From assembly GCF_024713945.1 (NCBI RefSeq), contig NC_134686.1, positions 768,001 to 832,000 on the forward strand: DNA of 64,000 nt. The letters run 5' to 3'. The notes under the pieces were generated by a model that was given only the letters and a program-made list of their open reading frames with translations, made no database searches and was not told the DNA's origin. How positions within the stretch are numbered: the first letter of the stretch is position 1; every line of letters starts with the position of its first letter. Below, piece by piece: positions 47,393-62,075 of the stretch. Both the position numbers and the translations under genes were made by a program. The stretch comes from Dermatophagoides farinae. Lineage: Eukaryota; Arthropoda; Arachnida; Sarcoptiformes; Pyroglyphidae.

Positions 47393-50300
47393 TGCACATG
47401 TGACAATAATATCCGGATTTTTTTTTCTTTTATTTCTTTCAGTCGGAAAAAACCCAGATAATAAAACACCGGTAATAATAATGATAATAAAAAAAAACAC
47501 ACACACAAATGGAGGATAATCCTGTCGGTTTTTATTTTCATTTTGTATTTAATTCTTTCATCTCATCAAAATATAGATGTAGCTTTTTTTCACCTGAACA
47601 AAAAAAAAGAATAGACTAAACACACGCAAACAATTTGCACACTGAGCAGACAATGTAATATATACACACAGACAGACAAACAATTGTCACTTTCAGACCT
47701 AAATTGAACATTGGCTACATGTACAAAAATGTGTGTGTGTGTTTGTGTGTGTCCAGAATGGGGATGGCGAGAAAGGAAGAAAGATAAAGAAAAAGGTCAA
47801 ACATTTGTTTGTATTGAAAATGAAAGTTCCTGTTTCTGTGTCTATGTGTGTCTGTCGGTGTGTGCATTTTCGAGTTTTATTCCATATATCTACTTGACAG
47901 GTCTATTTTTTTCCGTTTCTTGGATATATTTCATTCATGTAACCAGAAGAAGAAGAAGATGATGAAGAAGAAGAAGACGAAGAAGTAGAAGTAGAATATG
48001 TAGAATAATGATAATAAAGAAAAAATTTTATCCAAATTCTGGCTTACAATCAACTAAGTGTTTTACAACAACAACAACAACAAAAAACGGTGTTTGTCAA
48101 AAGGAATATTAACACATAACATACACACACACACACACACAGACACTGACGGACATCATTGTCAACTTATATATTTTGGTTCGTTGACAACCAATAAGAA
48201 AATAATAATAATCATCTGAAGTGACGTGGAAAAAAAACAACAACAAAAAAAAAATTGAAACTTAATATTTATAGGCTAAATATTGACAATGTTTCTAGCG
48301 TGTGTGTGTCTGTCTGTGTGTGACATTTGTGTTTACAAAAGAAAAAAAAACCAATATAAAAAGAGTAAAATAAAACAAATAATTTACATGAAAATTTTTC
48401 ATATTATTCATATATTCTAATATATAATCCAAAATGAAAAAAAAACATTTGATGATTCTACCATTTCATTTAGCTTTCGGTTACATTTTTTTTTGTTTTG
48501 TTGGAATTCCTATCACACACACACGAATACATGTATATGTATTAATTCCACAGAATAAAAGATTTGCCACCAAAAAAAAAAAAGAATATTCTCTACAAAT
48601 GCAAATGACATATTCCATTTTCCAATAAAAAAAAGAAAAAGAAAAAATCATTAGATTGTAATCATTTTCTTATGATCAAGAAACAGGCAAAAAAAAAGCT
48701 ACATTTCGATTAATCACAAATGAATGAAATAAACGAATTCTCTGTGTGTGTGTGTGTGTTGCGAATGTGAATAATGAAAAAAAAACCTTAATGGCTGAAA
48801 AGCACAACACAGAATTTGTTTTTTTCTTGCCATCAATATATCATCACGATGATGTTTTTTTCGTCTTTGAATATGATATGATATGATTAGTGTACACGGA
48901 ACAAAAAAAAACGACAAGATATTTAGTAGTAGCAGCTGTTTTGATTGTTTTTTATTCAGTTTTAATTACACACATAATACATACACACACACATAATGCA
49001 AACACACAGATGTAAAATGTTCATTTTCACCATATAACACTATAGTGGATGACTGATGTCAATCATTCATTCAGTCAGTCAGCCAGCGAGCCAGTTATAA
49101 AAAAAAGAAATTTGTTTTTTATGTCTTCGTTCATACAACAACAACAACAAAAAAACATTAATCTAAAAATAAAAAAAATTCTTCTTGTTTTGCTGTGTTT
49201 TCTCTCTCTAGAATCTTTCGTCGGAATTTTATTTTATTTTTTTTTTTTTTGATATTCAAAAGTTAACTCTTTTTTAATGTTTTTTCTTTCTCATTTTTCG
49301 AATAAAATTTTTATTGAATGGATGATTTCTTTTTTTTTTGGGATTTGTGTCGACATTTGATTTTTCTTTTTTTCTTTTTTTGTTTGCCGTTAATGTTTTA
49401 TGGTGGTTCTGGTGTAAACACGAACGATGGAAACAGAATTCTGGTCGTTAACAGAATTTATAAGCCAGAAACTAAAAAAAACTTTTTTTTTGTTTTTTTT
49501 CCAGAATTTCATAATTGAATAATGGCCTTTTGTTTGTTTTCACTTTAGAATTTCATCATTTTTTTCTTCTCTTTCTCTTTTTTTTGAACAAAAAAAAAAA
49601 AAAAAAAACAAAAATCCTAATTGATCGATTGTAAGAGGAAAAAAACAATGCACAAAATATGTTGTCTGATGAAAGGTAAAAGATTCATAAATCGATAACC
49701 AACGGAAGTTTGTCATACCGCACACGCACATATAATGAAAAACCCAAAAAACAGAGACAATTTTTTTTTTAAAATGTTTCGATCCAACCAAATTCTAACT
49801 TGTCGGGTGTGTATGCGTGTGTGTGTGTGTGTGTGTGTTGGATTTGTTTGAATGTTAAATAGGCCACATTTTCTAGTCATGGAAAGAGCAAAAGAAAAAA
49901 AAGGAAAAATCCCAAGTAATAATCCCAAATAACTTGGCGCTTGTTTAATTCATTCATTCATTCATTTTATGGATTTTTGCGTGTACCATAATCATCATTG
50001 GTATATGTATTCATTATTAATTATGGCTGTCAATACGGATGATGACGATAATAATGAGTATTCACTATACATATACACATACACTAGCCTAGGTACTGGT
50101 ATCAAACAAGAAACAGAATCCAGAATCATAATCATAAACCTCGCCCTAATTTTTAATGTAGTAGTAGTATTAACAGTAGTAGTGGTAACAGTAGAAAGAA
50201 TTTATCGAAATTCTGTTCATGAGATGTACATTATATCATTATCATCATCATCATCATCATCGTTATATTATTGACCAATCAACCATTAAAAAAATATGAA

Positions 50301-51574
50301 AACAAGACAACGACAACAACAACAACAACAACGGAATCATAAATGATTGTGTATCGAATTACAAAAACAAATAAATATAACTCCAACCAAACGAATTCGA
50401 TTATTGGAAATCAAAATAACAACAACAACAACAAAAAACCAGATAACAACAACAAAAACAACAAAAAACAAATGAATGATGATGAGAATAATAATAAAAA
50501 CAAACATAAAGAATCTGTGCATTTATAACTCATCCGAATGAATATGATTCAGGTGGTATGACAAACAAAATTATATCGATAAACATGGTAAACAATAAAA
50601 AAAACAATAGAAACGACAATGCCAGTAAAACGATAAGCAGCAGCAGCAGCAGCAGCAATAACAACATTTGCCGCTGACATGATAATAAATGTGAGAGATA
50701 GAAAAAAAACAAGAATCGAAACCCGATCCAAATAAAGGCCCAGAATCTAGATCATTGGATGATGATAATCAACTGAAAAAATAACCCTGATAGAAAAAGA
50801 GAGAGGGAGAAAAACCGATTATTTTCATTTATGGATGATTTAAATGTTCGGCTGTTGTTGTTGTTGTTGTTGTTGTAGTTTTTATTTAATAAAACAAACA
50901 AACAAAAAAAACTTTGATTCATGAATTTTTTATCGAAAAAATGTCAAGAGAATATCCGAATAATAATAATGATGGCGTATAGAAATTCCCAAGAAAGCAG
51001 ATTTTTTCGTTTTTCGGGAATTATAAAACAAAAAATATTTTATGACGATGATGAAATTTCATTGTTTCACATTCGATTAAATTTGTCATTTATTTTTAAT
51101 GTACATTTTCACCATGAACAGAAAAAAAAAGGTAATAATCTTCTTCATCATCATCGTCGTCGTCGTCGTTTTTTTTCATTTAAAAAAAATTCGTGGAACC
51201 ATTTATTTATCCGAAACAGACTGGATAAAGTGAAAAAAGAATATCAAGTTTTTTTTCCTGTTCAATAACATCATAAACAAAAAAAAAACTGAAAAAACAA
51301 CAAGAATCACAGAATCAGCCAGTCGTAATTCAATATCTAAATGTCAGTGAAAGAAAAAAAAAATTATTAAATGAAATGAAACAAACAAACGAAAAAAAAA
51401 TTCCAAGAATAATTTTTTTTGTTTGTTCAATCAAAATCATCATTAACTAATAATAACCAAACCATTTCAAGAATAAAGAATTTTAAAATTTAAAAAACAA
51501 AAAAAAAGAATAACGATGCGCCATCTGCTGTCCAGAATTCAAACAAAAAGTTGATATTTTTTTTTCTTAATGTT

Positions 51575-51606
<32 letters not shown>

Positions 51607-54600
51607 CGATTTGTTACCGATTATTTTACGGTTAGTTGATTATTTTTTTTTCTCATTCTACCATCATCATAACCAATTTTCATTCAAGCGATTTATATGA
51701 TTTTTAATCACAATCAATTATAATCATCATCATCATCATCATAAAAAACATTTTTCATCGTCAAAAAGGAATCGATTCAATGAATGAATGGATGAATGGA
51801 TGGATGAAAAACCAAAATAATTGGAAAGCATCCATTCATAACAAAACAAAACGAAGCAAATCGTTCATTTAATTTCGTTCAAGAAAAAAAAAATTTTCTA
51901 ATATGAATCATCATCATCATCATCATCATAATTGATGATGATAACTAGAAGAAAAAAAAATGAAAAAAAACTGGTTGATTAAACCGGCAAATTATTACGA
52001 TGATTATTGCTGACTGAATTGTAAATGAGAATGAAAGAATCCGTGAAACATAAATAATTCCATTTCATGTGAAGAGAGCGAGAGAAAGCAATTCCAAAAT
52101 TTTTCTTTTATTTTCCAAATTTCCAGAAAAAAAATTGAAACGGAATGAATGAATGGTTTAAACATCTGGAACAAATGTTAATGATGATGATGATGATCAA
52201 AAAGTGATGTGATTTTCACGTCAAAATGGTGTAAATTTCATTTTTCATTTCAAAATTACTGTTTTTTTTACCACCTAACTACAGCCAGCAAAAAAAAAGT
52301 TTCATTCAATTGGGTTTCATTCAGGTCATCATCATCATCATCATCGTTATAGAATGGCAACAGCAAGAAAACTATTTTCATATATATGAATGGTTACTGT
52401 GCGGGTATTTTGTTTGTTTTTTTTCTGGAAGTTTATTTATCCAAAACATTATAATTTCTCCCCGGAAACTAGCCGGTAATTTATATGAAAATATTTTTTC
52501 TCTCTCAGTGTGTTTGCGTGTATGTACAGATAGGTACCAAATTGGAAGCCAAACAACAAAAAAAAACTCTAGGCACAAAGTTGACCATTATACCAGCCTC
52601 GTACATTTTGACGAAACGAGAAAAAAAATAGAAAAATTTCCAGTATTTAAGCATCAAAAACAACGTGAAAATGAAATGGGAAAAACTTTTTTCCATTCAC
52701 AACACACTTGCACACAGGCCAGACAGACAGAAACCGGAATTAATTTGTTTGTTTTTTTTCATTTTTTTCAAAAAAATTCTCCCCACTCATTTTTCATAAT
52801 TCTGGTTATCGTTGTTGTTGTTGTTGTTGTTGTACAGTGGCAAAAATGAGAAAAAAAAATCTGTAATGGCCGGAAGTTTGAAACATGAGTTTCAACGGTA
52901 ACGAAACAACGGTAATGGAATGATAAAATTGTGTAATACACACACACACACACACATTTCGTTTATTCGTTTTCGTAGTGTGAAAAAAAAGAAATTTGAA
53001 ACAAGAGAAAAAAAAATTGAAATTGAAAAAAAAGAAAAGAAAATCCAACCAAGAATGGTTAAAAAAAACCCAAATAAAAAGAAAGCAAAAAGAAAACAAC
53101 GGAAATATCGTTGCATTCTGAATGGAAATGTAGTATGTGATGTTTTATTTTTTTTTTCTTCGAAATGATGAAAATGTGTAATACAAATACATTAATGATA
53201 ATAATGATGATGATGATGATGATGATTCAAACACCACAAAATGGATTCTCATTTCATTTGAATCAAGTGAATAAAAAAAAGTTTGCAAATGGTTTTCTAT
53301 TTTCAGATTCAAATGTGTATCATATGTAACATTGCTGATCAAAAACCCTAGAGGGCATTTATAATATTTTCAATCGATTTTCGATACAAATACAAAACCA
53401 AACCAAGTTGAAAACCAAAAAAAAAAAATAAAGTTTCAATTTGATTGAATGTGAAATAAAAATCCAATAGAGGTCGCGCTTTTTCAAATGAAATTTTTAT
53501 TTTTTTTTTGACAAATAAAAAAGTTGACGATGACAAGAAACAATGTGTTAATTAACAAAATGAAATACTGCAGTAGTATATCAATCAATGATGAAAACCA
53601 AAAAAAAAAAAAGCAAAAGGAGGACCAAATGAAAATGAACTTTCAAATCAAAACCAATTATTGTTATACAAATATTATTAAATGCGGGGAAAAAAAATAA
53701 TTCCATATATATGAAGAAACAAGAATCATATAAATTGTATTTTTATTTTTTTTTTGACCACAAATTGGTCAGTATAGTAGCCACTATAAAATGACCCAAA
53801 TTTTTATTTTCTGTTCCAATCTGATCTCTGTGTGTGTGTGTGTGTGTCTGGTAGTTGATAACATAAAACCTACACATGTAGACAGACAGATAGACGTCAC
53901 CGTTTGAGTATTGAAATGGCAAAAAAAAAAAAAGTTTTTCTTTGCCCGATCATCATCATCATCATCATTGTGATGGTGATCATAAACCGAGTCAAACCAA
54001 CCTAATAATAATGGTTTTGGAAACTAATCATCTCATATCATTTCTTTTCGTTTCGTTTTGGTTTTTTTTGTAGGTTAAAGCTTTCATTTTGTCAAGGATT
54101 AACCAACCAGTCAACCAATATCAAGGGAATGATGAAAAAAAAATAACTAACTAAATATAAAAAAAACATGTACATCCAAGAATCACAAATGGCTAGCTGC
54201 TTTATTTCTGGTGGATCCAAAATATATTCTGGTTATATATCGTTTAATAATAAATCGAACAAACAATCAAAAAGAAAAAAAAATCAACTAGAATATTCTA
54301 TGTTCTTTACCTAGATACACAAAGTGGAATAAATAAAAAAAAAGTTTATATATAAGAGTACACAGGATAATAATAAAAATCCAATGACCATCATGTGCAA
54401 TGGAGAATAAATACACCAAGGAATAATAATAACAACAACATGTAGATAAAATTCTGAAAAGAATTTTTTTTTCAACAACATGAATGTAATACAACAACAA
54501 CAACAACAACAACAACAGCAAAAATTACACTCAATCAATCAACGAATCTTTTCAATTTTCACATTGAATTTTTAGTTTGTTTTGTGAATCAAATGGAAAA

Positions 54601-57600
54601 CAAAAATTTTTTTTCAATTTTCTGCCACATTCATTTTGTGTTTTCATCATCATCATCATCATCATTTCATTTCATGTCTGTATAATGATGATTCGATGAC
54701 CATGAAAGGAAAAAAATGGCAAATATTTCTCTGGTGTGTGTGAAAAGAATAAGAAATGGAAAAAGTGAGAAAGCGTTTTTTTTGATAAATTGATGATTGG
54801 TTGACGTTGTGTATGGATCGGATTGGTCGATCAATCAAAAATAAACAAACAAACAAAACAAAACTAGAAAAAAAACAGCGCATAACAACAACAAACATTA
54901 GAACAAAAGAACGAAAAAAAAAATGAGAAAAATTTCGCTGTCTCACATGTTGAATATTGTTGTTGTTGTTGTTGAACTGACCAACGAAATGAAAAAAAAA
55001 TAACATGCCAACGTATTCATCATCATCATCATCAATTTTTTTTTGGATTCTACCTAAAATTCATTGTTTCGTAATGTGAATAATAATGAATTGAATTATG
55101 GAATAATAAAAAAAAACGCACACAATCGCGTGTGTGTGTGTGTGTGTGAATGTCAATTTGCAAATTGCAAAATACAAAAATGCAAATCAATTTGATTAAA
55201 GCCAAAAAAAAAAAATGATAATAATAAATGATTCTTTAATACTGCCACTACGGTAACCGGATAAAACAGAGGGAAAAAAATCAATAAATAAATTCTGTTG
55301 GCTTTATATAACGTCATTTGATGATGAGCCTGTGAAAAAAAAATTTTTTTTTTTTTGATTACTAGGAATCCAGAATCCAGATGAATAATCATGATAATCA
55401 GAAAACAAAACAGATGAGATTGAAAAATTGTCTGAATTTTCATTCATTTTTTATTATTGTTGGCTGGTTATTTGCAAATGGTTGATATCGACATTTTTCT
55501 CTCTGATGACGTCGATCGTCATAATTGTTGCATGTGTACATTGTTCATGGTGTATGGTAGTGTGCGTGTCTATGCATAATTTTCGCTGCTGTTGTCCTCT
55601 CTAATATACCATCATCAAACAACAACAACAACAACAACAACAACAAAAAACAACAAAGAATAAAAATATCCGAATGGATGAAAAATACCAATTTTCATTC
55701 AACTATAACCATATATAATATAGGTGGCCATTGTTCTTGAATTCATTCATTCATTCATTGTTTATTCTTTCAACTTGATTATTTATTTATTTATTCAACG
55801 TTTAAAATAAGACAACGACACACACATACACACACAGAGTGAGAGAGAGCGAGAGATATCCCTGTGAATTAATGAATAAATGAACAGAGAATGGCCAGAG
55901 AAACAAACAAAAAAAAACCTGAATAAAAAAAAGGTCAGGCTAAAATTGAAAAACAAAAAAATAAAAATAATTTTGCGACAACTCCCAAAAGAATGAAAAA
56001 AAAGGAGAAGAAAAACAACCAACGACAAACTCTCCGGTTTAGTTTGCTCGTTTTTTTATCGTTGTTGTTGTTGTTGTTTCTTTTCATTTCACAACAACAA
56101 CAACAACAACACCACAACAATAACAAATTCAAATTAATAATAACCTACGACCAAAAAAACACAGACACAAACAAAAACGCATCACATTTGTTTAATAGAA
56201 AAAAATCAAGGTATTCAAGTTAAAAAAAAATGAATCCAGAACATCATAAATCGATCCAAAATAATGAGAGTCAAAATAACAACAACAACGAATACAATAA
56301 AAATACAAGACAAAACAAAAAATGAAAATTTGAAACCAGAAACCAGAATTCCATTCATAGTATGGCTCATTATTTTAGACAATGAATTTGAATTTCAATC
56401 CAGAATCGCAAACAGTGCACACTATATCAACCAACTAATAATGAAATTGCAAAAACACTCATTCATGGAAAAAAACACTGACATTTGTAATAATGAAAAA
56501 AACTTGCTACTGTGACATAATGATGATGATGATGATGATAATGAGTAGGATGGAAAATAAAAAATACCAGACACAAAACTAAAAAAAAAAAAATGAAACA
56601 CAACAACAACAACAACAACCAAATCGGTCATTATCCAGAATAAGCTTCTTGACCTTGAATATTTATATATATTATATTCACAGCATTCATATCCAAGTTG
56701 GTTGTTTATATTTATTTAAAATGGATGCGAAAAAAAAGTTTTACATTCATCATTTACGAATGATAATGAAAATCCTCACGATGCAAATGATGATGAAACA
56801 TTTCAAAATCTGTCTTTTTTTTTCTTTCTACCTCCATTTGATGATAAAAATGAATGAATGAATGAATCCAAATCTAAATTTCCAATGAATAATGGCCATG
56901 TCGCAATACAATCATCATCATCATCATGATCATTATAAACATGAAAAAAACCATTTTAAATTCAATAAAATTCAGAAGAGAAAAAAAACAGAAAAAAAAT
57001 TCTTAGAGGCTATTATGATGAAGAATAATTCTCTATGTTCTGCTGTCTCTTTATTTTTTATTCAATAATTGATTCTGTTCTTTCATTTGTTACCAGTAAT
57101 AAGAATCTTGTGTTGTGGAATCTTCTTAAAAATTCTGAATGTAAAGAAAAACGGATACTCATTTTGCTTGGTAATCATTCAAGTTTTTTTTTCTCAAATT
57201 CCAGATAAAAAATTTTCAGAAAAAAAAGATAAATATGTACCTAATAACAACCATTCGAATCAACAACAACAACGACAACAACAACAACAATGGATGAATA
57301 ATTTAACGATTCATCATCATCATCATCATCATCATTTTGAATAAGAATCGAGAGAAAAAAAAATTTTTTTATTCAAAAAAGAAAAAGAAACCAGAATTTT
57401 AATCGAATTTGAATGGAGCAGAAGAATAAAAAAAAACATGGTAAATTGAAAATTTCATTACAAATCGATTATATCACAAGATATGGAAATGGAAAACTTT
57501 TGAAAAAAAAATAAAAAAATTTCGTTAGTATGTCACATACTTGAAAAGTTTTCAAGCAATCGAAAATCAGAAAGATTACCACAAAAAAACACAGACATAC

Positions 57601-60600
57601 ACAGATACACATTGCCATTTTTAATTAATCGTTTCGTTCATTCCTCGCATTCCTCGCATCAATATGATGATGGCCAAATGTTAAATTTTCAACAACAACA
57701 ACAACAACTGCAGATGAATATGACAGATTTCAGAAATTTAAATTTTATTGAAAAAATGTTTGTTGACATTAGTATGTCATCAACATTGGAATGTAAAAAA
57801 TAAATAAAACACACACACACACGAGCACGCGCACGTGCACAAAATGCAATGACCATGTATTTTTTTTCCGGTTTCTTACTATTTACCAAACAATCAATCA
57901 ATAATATATTATTATCGATAAAGAGAGAGAGAGAGAGAGGAAGAAAAAACGACAACGACAACCACGACGAAAATGATCTTGACAGAACTTGATGATTATT
58001 AAATTGAATTAATACATATTGAATATGAATAAATCAAAGACGATTCAATTTGTTTTAAATTATTGAGCATTAAATGGAAAATTATTATTATTATTAGTAC
58101 TACTAATCAGTATCAATCTTGAAACATTGCAAACATACACACACACACATGCATACAAAACATCAAAGATTGACATTGAAAGAATAATTTATAATACATG
58201 ATGATGATCATCATCATCATCAAACCAGAGAGATACATAAGAATTTAATAAGAAAATTCCATACAGCTTAATTTTATGTTATTATATTGGTGGTCAACAG
58301 TCAAAAAAATGTTCAACATATATAATATCAAAGAATATTCTGTCATCACCATCGTCATCATCATGTGTATGTTTTTTCTTCTGTTTGCTTACAAATCATT
58401 TGGCATAAATTAATTTGTCGAAATGTCATTTTCGTATTCTGTTGTCGTTGTCGTCGTCGTTGTTGTTGTTGTTGTCAAACAACGAGGAATATTGACTAAA
58501 TATCATCCAAAATAGAATTGATCCAACATAGACAGTGGACAACATAACTTTCTTTTTTTTCTATTCGTCAAGAATCGATTTCATTTTGATTTCAAAATGT
58601 TTCAAAAGAACAAACAAACGAACGTGATCTTATCAAATTCAACATCCATCATCATCATGATGATGGCCAACATTGACTTTTTCATTGACAACAACAACAA
58701 CAACAACAACCATGGACCAATATCGTATGTTTAATGTTGCAAAAATTGATCAAATTGAATCATTTAGAGCTATAGATAGATAGATAGAGTGTCCATTTTG
58801 AAAAGAATTTTTCCACTGTGTTTTAATTCCAAATGTAATCAATCTTTGTTCGTTTTGTTTACATTTCAAAAAAAAATAAATAAATAAAAAATAAAATAAT
58901 TCCACCATATACGTTTTTTTTCAAATTCTCGAATTCTTTGTCGTCGTTGTTGAAATTTTCAAGAATTTTCTTTTTTTTCAATACAATGACTTTTTTTTAC
59001 TAGTCATGGTGCCTCTGTGTATGTGACGACAGTGAATATTGAATTTTTTTTCTGATCCAAACCAGTAGAAAAAAAAGCTAACAACAACAACAACAACAAT
59101 AAAACTTGATTGAGAATGTTGAAATGATGGAATATTGTGGAGAAAAAAAATCCAACAACAACAACAACAACGACGACAACGACAACATTGAGCAAACAAT
59201 GCAATGGATTTTTTTGTTGTTGTTGTTGTTGTTGGAAATGTCAATTGTGTGAATTCGGTATATGCAATGATGGAATGAAAATGAACAACAACAACAACAA
59301 GATGATGATGAACAGTAAATAGTGAAATAGAAAATAAAATTGAAAACATACACACACAGACACAGAATATATTCAGTTTGTTGTTGAATTGTGAAATCAA
59401 ATGATTGAGAATTGGATTTTTTTTTTGGTTTGGTTTAGTTTAGTTAGGTTATTATTCGTGCCATACACAACAAGAATTTATATATGAATATTCAACAAGA
59501 TAGAGAGAAAAAAAAACATAACAAAAACGTTATAGTTGATTGAATTCGACAGATAGTTAATCGGTTTTTTTTTGTGTGTGTGTGTGGCTTTTTTTGCTTT
59601 TCTCATCAATTGATATATATATATAGATCATTATGGAGAGAAAGAATAAAAAAAATACCAGAATACAGAATTATTATTCTGATGATTTAATATTGTGTTC
59701 GTTTGTTTGTTGTTTGTTGTTGTTGTTTCCCCACCAACAATGCAATTATTCTATGGACACAGAATGTGAATAAATATAAACCTTATAGCAATCAAACACA
59801 CACACACGCACACGGCTAATGTAACAGATTGATCTTTGAAAATGTCATTTAAACATAGATGAAATGTGAATTTAAGAAAGTAGAAAAAAAAGAAGAAAAA
59901 TGAGCCAATATCATTACGATTCTTTTTACTACACACACACACATAACAAACTAACTAACTATAAAAAAAGTGTCCCAATGGAGCACGTATATAACGAGAA
60001 TAAATTTTCACCAATATACATTGGCCAAAACCAATTGGAAACTAAAACCATCAATTGAGAATTTACAATTCTCAATTTGCAGCTGCATTTGAATCGATTC
60101 ATTTGATGATGATGATGATTATCCAGAAAAAAATAACGATGAATAGAAAAAAAATGGCTAGAATTTGTTACCAGACCAAATTGAACATTCACATAGATGT
60201 GACATTCACACACACACACACACACACACACATTAACCGAAGAAATCAAATGTAACCATTTGTGATTGTATTAAATGGAAAAACAACAAAAGGAAAAAAA
60301 AATTCAATTTCAAATGACCATCATCATGAATGAAAAAAAAGCATCAAATGTCTTATCAGGTTATGCACAACAACAACAAAAACAAGACAGCAGACGAATA
60401 ATGGAAAATTCTGGACACCTACATTTTATGGTATTCTTTCGAATTAATGTGTGTTTTTTTGGTTATGCAAAACAGAATGATGATGATGATGAGATGAGAT
60501 GAATGTTAAATTGGAAATCGATTTGTTTCCATGAATATATAATAAATCGATTATAATCGAAAGAACAGAAAAAAAAAGATTTGAAACCATCACTTTCACA

Positions 60601-61223
60601 CTGTGTGTGTGTGTGTGTGTGTTTATGTGTTCAAGTGTGGTAAAAATGGAATGGAATATAATTCTTTAATTAACTTGACTATTGATAATGATTAAATCAT
60701 CCAATTATCATCATCATCATCATAAGAATGGATCGATATTTTTTTGGATTCCATCAACCAGACATTCCCTGATTAAGTTTTTTTTTGTTTGTCTGTTGTT
60801 GCTAGGCGAATGACAAAAAAAAAAAAAAAAAAATAAACAACTTTCACAGTATGGACAATGTATTGAAAATCAATACAATCCAAGACAATCAGAAAAAAGA
60901 CAACAAAAAGCAATGAAAAAAGTGAGTGACTGACTGAGTGAGATAAAGATAATCAATAGAAATGAAAAGAAAATTGAAACTGATGAAATTTGATCACTTA
61001 GACACATCAGCATTCAATTTCTTTTGATACAACGAAAAAAAATTAACGAAAATGAAGATGAAATAATAAATGATAATCATCATCATCATCATAATCATCA
61101 CGAGTGTAGAGAACCAAAAAAAAAAAAAAAAAAAAAAGGAAAAAAGGAACTTGAAAACAAAAATTCTGGTGTTTGAATGTATGGGTTGGACAAGTTTAAG
61201 AATTTTTTTTCTATTTCATTCAA
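47393..61223. other. Large dunce intron between the composite element and the piggyBac-like element
   Basis: About 13.8 kb of low-complexity DNA. The short ORFs follow microsatellites and I call none. Items seen: a GAA/GAT run ending in a stop near 47947-47999, three sequences resembling the CTCF core (51520-51531, 53345-53356, 53464-53475), and foldbacks formed by opposed CAA and TTG runs (56061-56111, 59152-59235). Confidence 0.55.
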
Positions 61224-61243
61224 TTAACCCATTAATGCCCATC

Positions 61244-61259
61244 ATCCTATATATAGGAT
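61244..61259. repeat. 16-bp palindrome, copy 1, next to the left end
   Basis: ATCCTATATATAGGAT, a perfect palindrome two bases inside the 14-bp terminal repeat. It may be a transposase-binding site, judged from its terminal position. Confidence 0.9.
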
Positions 61260-61583
61260 ATTTACTTTAAGATGAATAATTTCAAAACTATTCATCCAAT
61301 TTTTATAAAATTAAAAACGTTTTATTTCACGTTTATTTAGCTTCAAAATGATATATAACTCATATGTATTATCTTTATCTAAGTACAGTTAATTTGATCT
61401 TGATTGTCGAAAAGTCGGATTTTCTGAATGACTAGAATTCAAAGTGTTGTAAGACCATTTTATAATCCGAAAGTGATAACAATTTATATTAGAAAAATGT
61501 AAAATGATCTTCAAATAACATTTTTAATTAGGAGTTATCAAATTAAAATTAGATCTAATTACCGCAATGATGATTTTCCGGTG

Positions 61584-61599
61584 ATCCTATATATAGGAT
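61584..61599. repeat. 16-bp palindrome, copy 2, internal
   Basis: Identical palindrome ATCCTATATATAGGAT, followed by CATGGGCATT, which echoes part of the terminal repeat. Confidence 0.9.
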
Positions 61600-61730
61600 C
61601 ATGGGCATTCAAAGTACTAAAATATCAACTTCTGTTATTATTGAAACCTATGTATTACATCGTAGTATCTCTTGTTTTCTATGTCGGACTAGCATATTTT
61701 TCCAAACAAAAATCTGGTTAATCTATTTAT

Positions 61731-61842
61731 CAGTGTTTCTCAACCATAGGGTCACCATCAATACAAGACAAGACAATCAATACAAGATTATTACAGAAAT
61801 TCCGGATATTTCCGGACTAAATCCAGACGTATGGTAACCCTA
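61731..61842. repeat. hAT-like end and short inverted repeat inside the piggyBac-like element
   Basis: CAGTGTTTCTCAACC at 61731-61745 is close to the CAGTGGTTCTCAACC ends of many hAT transposons. Next to it TAGGGTCACCAT (61747-61758) pairs with ATGGTAACCCTA (61831-61842), 11 of 12 bases. No second hAT end was found, so this is at most a fragment. Confidence 0.35.
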
Positions 61843-62075
61843 AGAATTTCTATGCCAAATTGTTAGAGTGCTATTCTTTTTATTAGTGAGAGAAACAAAT
61901 TATTCAAACTCCACACCAGCAATAAGAATCGCATTTTATTCTGAATCTGGCCATTGAAGATCGACAAAGAAAGGGAAAAATTAGATTATAGTTTTGATAA
62001 GAAAAATGAACTGTTTCTCTTAGGTAGAAAAGATAATAAAACAGTATATGTTATTTCGAACAAGAGGATTATTCC

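Noticed and set aside
49318-49518. Plus-strand ORF with FYGGSGVNTNDGNRILVV
   Set aside because: Isolated, flanked by poly-T, with no domain or transcript structure; kept out of the feature list.
58376-58430. Minus-strand ATG frame followed by GTAAGC, considered as another dunce first exon
   Set aside because: It ends in phase 1; all supported first exons end in phase 2.
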